Shown here: positions 6,033 to 8,848 of the stretch, piece by piece | How the letters are laid out: each line of letters starts with the position of its first letter | Numbering within the stretch: position 1 is the stretch's first letter | From: an uncultured Mollicutes bacterium | GTDB lineage: Bacteria > Bacillota_I > Bacilli_A > Acholeplasmatales > Anaeroplasmataceae | Reading direction: 5' to 3' | Assembly: GCA_900547045.1 (NCBI GenBank) | Contig: URFB01000042.1 | Coordinates: 1 to 8,848, forward strand | DNA length: 8,848 nt | Notes under the pieces: model-generated | The model's database searches: none | What the model saw: only the letters and a program-made list of their open reading frames with translations | What the model was told of the DNA's origin: nothing | Made by a program: the position numbers and the translations under genes

Positions 6033-7061
6033 CTACCTCTGAACCTCAGCAGTTCCATTTGATGCCATAAATTGTTCAATATCTTCACAAGAAAGAACAC
6101 ATGCATCTCCATAAATAGTATGTTTAAGAACTGATGTATTTAATCCATATAATACCGCATAGTGTGGGTCATTAAAATCCTTTAATAAGCCATGAATAAC
6201 ACCTGATGCAAATGCATCTCCACCGCCGATTCGATCATAAATCATAAAGCGAATAGGATTTGTTAATTCAAATGTATCCTTACTGTAATAATAGCCAGCT
6301 AATGAATTATCAGTCGAGCTATATACAACTCTATCTGTACCAAATACATATGATAAGCCATATTTTTCAATCATTTTAGGGAATACATTTAATCTCTTTT
6401 CATGCATTGACTTGTCTTCAAATCCCTCATCAAGAGGTATTTCAAGAATTGTATTACAATCATAGAATGATGCAAATACAACATCAACATAAGGCATAAT
6501 TTGCTTATACCATGGCCTAGCTTCCTCAATTGTCCAAAGCTTTGCACGATAATTAAAATCAAATGAAACCTTAACACCATGCTCGTGACAATATTTTGCA
6601 GCTTCTACTGCAAATTTAGCCACACGATCATTTAGTGCAAGAGAAATTCCTGACACATGGAACCATGTTGCATCACAAAATACCTCATCAAAATCAAATT
6701 CTGATAAATCTATTCTTGTAATAGCACTGTGCTTACGGTTGTAAATAACCTTACTTGGTCTTCCACCGAATCCAGTTTCAAGGAAATAAATACCTAAAAT
6801 CGTTGAACCACGTACAATGTAATCAGTGTTAACACCATGCTCCATCAAGTGAGCAATAGCGCCATCACCAAGCTGATTAGGTGGAAGCTTAGACATAAAA
6901 TATGTTTTATGTCCCATATGAGAAAGTGCAACAGCAACGTTTGCTTCGCCTCCACCATAATTAGCAAGATATGAATGGGTCTGGTTAATTGTTTGATGAT
7001 CTGGAGTAGATAATCTTAACATTATTTCTCCAAATGTAATGATTTTTTCTTTTTTAGCCAT
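6033..7061 (-). CDS. kdgK: PfkB-family sugar kinase, second KDG kinase-like copy
   Basis: A 342-residue PfkB kinase, clearly a paralogue of the kinase at 4504-5547: GEIMLRLSTP (11-20), GGGEANVAV (36-44), DRIGGGDAFASG (276-287) with presumed catalytic Asp282, and a C-terminus ending in VQR. It differs where copy 1 has the acidic GNEED motif: the same place after YVDV reads ASFYD (197-201), so the usual Asn and acidic residues are missing. Its arginines use AGA, CGT, AGG, CGA and CGC, unlike copy 1. Possible roles are a kinase for a related keto-acid such as a KDG epimer, an isoform with altered affinity, or a partly redundant copy; the sequence does not settle this. The start is the ATG at 7061, four bases after GGAGGG; a TTG at 7073 would swallow this site and is rejected. 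The gene ends five bases before the DUF386 gene and supplies its ribosome binding site. Confidence 0.85.
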   Translation of the reverse strand: MAKKEKIITFGEIMLRLSTPDHQTINQTHSYLANYGGGEANVAVALSHMGHKTYFMSKLPPNQLGDGAIAHLMEHGVNTDYIVRGSTILGIYFLETGFGGRPSKVIYNRKHSAITRIDLSEFDFDEVFCDATWFHVSGISLALNDRVAKFAVEAAKYCHEHGVKVSFDFNYRAKLWTIEEARPWYKQIMPYVDVVFASFYDCNTILEIPLDEGFEDKSMHEKRLNVFPKMIEKYGLSYVFGTDRVVYSSTDNSLAGYYYSKDTFELTNPIRFMIYDRIGGGDAFASGVIHGLLKDFNDPHYAVLYGLNTSVLKHTIYGDACVLSCEDIEQFMASNGTAEVQR

Positions 7062-7065
7062 AGAA

Positions 7066-7071
7066 CCCTCC
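7066..7071 (-). promoter_or_regulatory. Ribosome binding site that decides the start of the second kinase
   Basis: GGAGGG on the minus strand lies four bases before the ATG at 7061, giving the N-terminus MAKKEKIITFGE, which aligns with the start of other PfkB kinases. Starting at the in-frame TTG at 7073 would read this signal as Glu-Gly. Confidence 0.8.
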
Positions 7072-7086
7072 AAAAAAGTAATATTA

Positions 7087-7743
7087 TTACTTAGCTAAAG
7101 CAGCCTTAGCCTTCTTGAATTCCTCAACAAACTTCTTAGCAGTTTCAGTAACTAAATCAAAGTCTCCAGTCTTTGCTCCCTTGTAAATAGCAGAACCTGC
7201 AGATACAGCAACAGCTCCAGCCTTTACCCAGTCAGCAACGTTATCAAGGCTTACACCACCAGATGGCATTAAGCTAGCATAAGGGATTGGTCCTTTAATA
7301 TCCTTAATAAAGCTAGGTCCTAGGATATCTCCAGGGAATACCTTAACAACATCTGAGCCATAAGTCATAGCTTGTACTACCTCAGTTACAGTTTGAGATC
7401 CTGGTACATAAGGAACTTGGTATCTATTGCACATTAAAGCAACTTCCTTGTTGAATGAAGGTGCAACGATAAATTGAGCACCAGCCTCAATAGCACCCTT
7501 ACAAGTTTCAGGGTCTAGAACTGAACCAGCACCAATTAATACTTCCTTATTATCTGCACACTTTGCAACTAACTCTTCAATAATTCTACGAGCACCAGGT
7601 ACTGTATAAGTTAATTCGATTGAAGTAACTCCACCCTTAATACAAGCATCTGAAATCTTAATTGCTTCTTCAGCATTTTTACCTCTAACAACGGCAACAA
7701 CACCGGCTTTAGAGATTTGATTTAAAACATCAAACTTTTTCAT
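7087..7743 (-). CDS. kdgA: 2-dehydro-3-deoxy-phosphogluconate (KDPG) aldolase
   Basis: This 218-residue class I aldolase splits 2-keto-3-deoxy-6-phosphogluconate to pyruvate and glyceraldehyde 3-phosphate, the last step of the pathway. It is of normal length for the Eda/KdgA family and shows GGVTSIELTYT with Glu43, GAGSVLDP (71-78), VAPSF (93-97), and the Schiff-base lysine Lys134 in VVKVFPG. MPSGGV (159-164) and SAGSAIY (181-187) form the phosphate-binding end of the barrel. The position of E. coli Arg49 is occupied by Thr47 (ELTYT against EVTLR). Activity on the related 2-keto-4-hydroxyglutarate or KDPGal is possible. It is the first gene of the operon; the AGAGG ribosome binding site is about ten bases before the ATG, and a strong promoter lies 44-73 bases upstream. 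Confidence 0.94.
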   Translation of the reverse strand: MKKFDVLNQISKAGVVAVVRGKNAEEAIKISDACIKGGVTSIELTYTVPGARRIIEELVAKCADNKEVLIGAGSVLDPETCKGAIEAGAQFIVAPSFNKEVALMCNRYQVPYVPGSQTVTEVVQAMTYGSDVVKVFPGDILGPSFIKDIKGPIPYASLMPSGGVSLDNVADWVKAGAVAVSAGSAIYKGAKTGDFDLVTETAKKFVEEFKKAKAALAK

Positions 7744-7786
7744 TTTAAAAATTCCTCTTTCCGATATAAATTTTTACATCAGGAAT

Positions 7787-7816
7787 ATTATATAATTTTA
7801 CTTTATATTTTGTCAA
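7787..7816 (-). promoter_or_regulatory. Promoter of the kdg/kdu operon
   Basis: On the minus strand a perfect TTGACA (7816-7811) and a perfect TATAAT (7792-7787) are 18 bases apart, 44 bases before the kdgA start codon. Transcription should begin near 7780, giving a leader of about 37 bases. I see no other good promoter inside the operon, where gaps are 1-25 bases, so this one probably drives all seven genes. Confidence 0.82.
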
Positions 7817-7832
7817 TTTATAAAATACATTT

Positions 7833-7850
7833 TGTTCAAAATATTGAACA
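7833..7850. promoter_or_regulatory. Candidate operator dyad between the divergent promoters
   Basis: TGTTCAAAATATTGAACA is an inverted repeat with perfect 7-bp arms and a four-base centre. It lies 16 bases from the -35 box of the operon promoter and 16 bases from the proposed -35 box of the divergent transporter promoter. Outer ACAT (7827-7830) and ATGT (7855-7858) extend the dyad imperfectly. Arm size and spacing suit a dimeric regulator; the IclR protein of the operon is the natural candidate, by inference only. The centre would be near -61 for both promoters, a position more usual for an activator than for a blocking repressor. Confidence 0.6.
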
Positions 7851-7866
7851 TTTTATGTCTTTCATA

Positions 7867-7895
7867 TTGTTATAAATAAAACAAATGATTATAAT
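7867..7895 (+). promoter_or_regulatory. Probable promoter of the divergent membrane protein gene
   Basis: A perfect TATAAT (7890-7895) is preceded, 17 bases upstream, by TTGTTA (7867-7872), which matches the -35 consensus at four of six positions. The expected start near 7902 leaves a leader of only about 12 bases before the ATG at 7914. Confidence 0.55.
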
Positions 7896-7913
7896 AGTTC
7901 CGGATGTGATTTT

Positions 7914-8848
7914 ATGTTTATTGGGTCAATTATAATTTCAATATTAACTATTTTAGCTTTAATAGCTGCAATTTTATTTAAGCCAACTATTAAAATTAAG
8001 AGTCTTGAGCTTCAAACATTTTGGCTTATTGCTCTTCTTGGTGCTATTTTACTTATATCATTTAGAATGATTCCCATAAGCTTTTTATTTAAAAGCCTAA
8101 CTGAATCAAGCTCGGTTAATCCTTTAAAAATACTAATTCTTTTTATTTCAATTTCTTTTTTATCAATTGTTCTTGATGAATTAGGATTTTTTAATTTTAT
8201 TTCTGTTAAAGCCATTAATCTAGTTAAAAATAGTCAGTGGTCCTTATTCTTTATCATTTATTTTTTGGTGGCTACCCTAACAATATTTACCTCAAATGAT
8301 ATTGTAATTCTTACCTTTACACCCTTCATTTGTTATTTTGCTAAAAAAGGGAAAATAAATCCTATTCCCTATTTGGTAATGGAATTTATTAATGCCAATA
8401 CCTATTCAATGCTTTTATCAATTGGTAATCCCACTAATATTTATTTGTCATCTTCTTTTAATGTTTCTTTCCTTACCTATTTTGTTAAAATGCTTTTGCC
8501 AACTATTTTTGCAAGTCTGGCTTCATTATTAATGCTTGTATTGCTTTTTAGACGTGATTTAAATAAGCCTATTTCAACAATTAGAATTGAAGAAATTCCG
8601 CTTAAAAATAAAAAACTAATTATCATTAACCTTATTCATTTAGCACTGGCGACGATTTTACTTGCTATATCTAATTATATTAATCTTGAAATGTGGCTTG
8701 TTGCTTTAGTTTGTGCCTCTTCTCTTTTAATATTTGTTATTATTCATACAATAAGGGAGCATGACTCGCTTGCTAAATATACAATTAAAAGATTACCATT
8801 TAATTTAATTCCCTTCTTAATTTCAATGTTTACGATTGTTTTGTGCTT
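7914..8848 (+). CDS. ArsB/NhaD-CitMHS-type membrane transporter, partial (runs off the window)
   Basis: An open frame from the ATG at 7914 to the window edge gives the first 311 residues of a very hydrophobic protein with no stop. Predicted membrane segments by eye lie near 3-22, 35-52, 70-88, 109-125, 128-142, 185-212, 233-252, 259-278 and 296 to the end. Two blocks point to the ion transporter superfamily of ArsB, NhaD and CitMHS: FTSNDIVILTFTPF (125-138) and SIGNPTNIYL (169-178), which resemble the re-entrant and unwound segments that form the transport site in that group. Members are usually above 400 residues, so about a quarter is missing. The substrate cannot be told: arsenite, sodium/proton or organic anions all occur in the superfamily. 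The ribosome binding site is weak (GGA nine bases before ATG). It is transcribed away from the kdg/kdu operon and may share its control region, which leaves open a link to uronate uptake. Confidence 0.75.
   Translation, partial: MFIGSIIISILTILALIAAILFKPTIKIKSLELQTFWLIALLGAILLISFRMIPISFLFKSLTESSSVNPLKILILFISISFLSIVLDELGFFNFISVKAINLVKNSQWSLFFIIYFLVATLTIFTSNDIVILTFTPFICYFAKKGKINPIPYLVMEFINANTYSMLLSIGNPTNIYLSSSFNVSFLTYFVKMLLPTIFASLASLLMLVLLFRRDLNKPISTIRIEEIPLKNKKLIIINLIHLALATILLAISNYINLEMWLVALVCASSLLIFVIIHTIREHDSLAKYTIKRLPFNLIPFLISMFTIVLC

Noticed and set aside
7759..7785. An imperfect inverted repeat TTCCGAT / ATCAGGAA near the operon transcription start, as a second operator.
   Set aside because: The arms match only with a bulge and a 12-base spacer, and it does not resemble the 7833-7850 dyad.
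7751..7786. A leader hairpin that would hide the kdgA ribosome binding site (ATTCCT with AGGAAT on the minus strand).
   Set aside because: The upstream arm at 7781-7786 lies between the -10 box and the expected transcription start near 7780, so it is probably not transcribed.
8012..8215. A 67-codon minus-strand open frame.
   Set aside because: It lies wholly within the transporter reading frame on the other strand and has no recognisable content.
1..8848. UGA read as tryptophan, as in many Mollicutes.
   Set aside because: Tryptophan is encoded by TGG throughout, all intact genes end in TAA or TAG, and no reading frame needs a read-through TGA.

Overview
The window is AT-rich DNA from a low-GC Gram-positive-type bacterium. 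Strong GGAGG-type ribosome binding sites, sigma-A-like promoters and short hairpin terminators with U-tracts all fit Bacillota or a non-parasitic relative of the Mollicutes (an Erysipelotrichia- or Acholeplasma-like lineage is my guess). Tryptophan is encoded by TGG and I see no sign of UGA recoding. No rRNA, tRNA, CRISPR array or insertion sequence was seen.

Layout. (1) 61-1711, minus strand: one ABC-F ATPase gene with its own promoter and terminator. (2) 1712-2042: a gene-poor gap holding a short broken gene whose first residues look like the start of a TIR domain. The reading frame breaks at a run of six A; the rest of the gap holds an AT-rich inverted repeat and no other gene that I can see. 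(3) 2043-7816, minus strand: a seven-gene operon in transcription order kdgA, kdgK (copy 2), a YhcH/YjgK/YiaL (DUF386) protein, kdgK (copy 1), an IclR-family regulator, kduI and a kduD-type dehydrogenase, ending in a clear terminator. Gaps are 1-25 bases and two ribosome binding sites lie inside the preceding gene. (4) 7787-7913: a divergent promoter region with a dyad midway between the two promoters. (5) 7914 to the window end, plus strand: a multi-spanning membrane protein of the ArsB/NhaD-CitMHS type, cut off by the window edge.

How the genes work together. The operon encodes a complete soluble route for the unsaturated uronic acid product released from pectin-like polymers or glycosaminoglycans. 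KduI isomerises 5-keto-4-deoxyuronate, the KduD/DhuD-type reductase makes 2-keto-3-deoxygluconate (KDG), KdgK phosphorylates it to KDPG, and KdgA splits KDPG to pyruvate and glyceraldehyde 3-phosphate. The DUF386 protein may be a sugar anomerase or similar helper. The IclR protein is the obvious candidate regulator. No lyase, unsaturated glucuronyl hydrolase or dedicated uronate transporter lies inside the operon, so these must be encoded elsewhere unless the divergent transporter has that role.

Points that stand out: two different KDG kinase genes in one operon, one lacking the family's usual Asn/acidic motif and using less biased codons; a KduI partnered with a dehydrogenase resembling streptococcal DhuD/gluconate 5-dehydrogenase rather than classical KduD; the symmetrical divergent operator; and the frameshifted TIR-like reading frame. 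I found no convincing evidence of an entirely new system.
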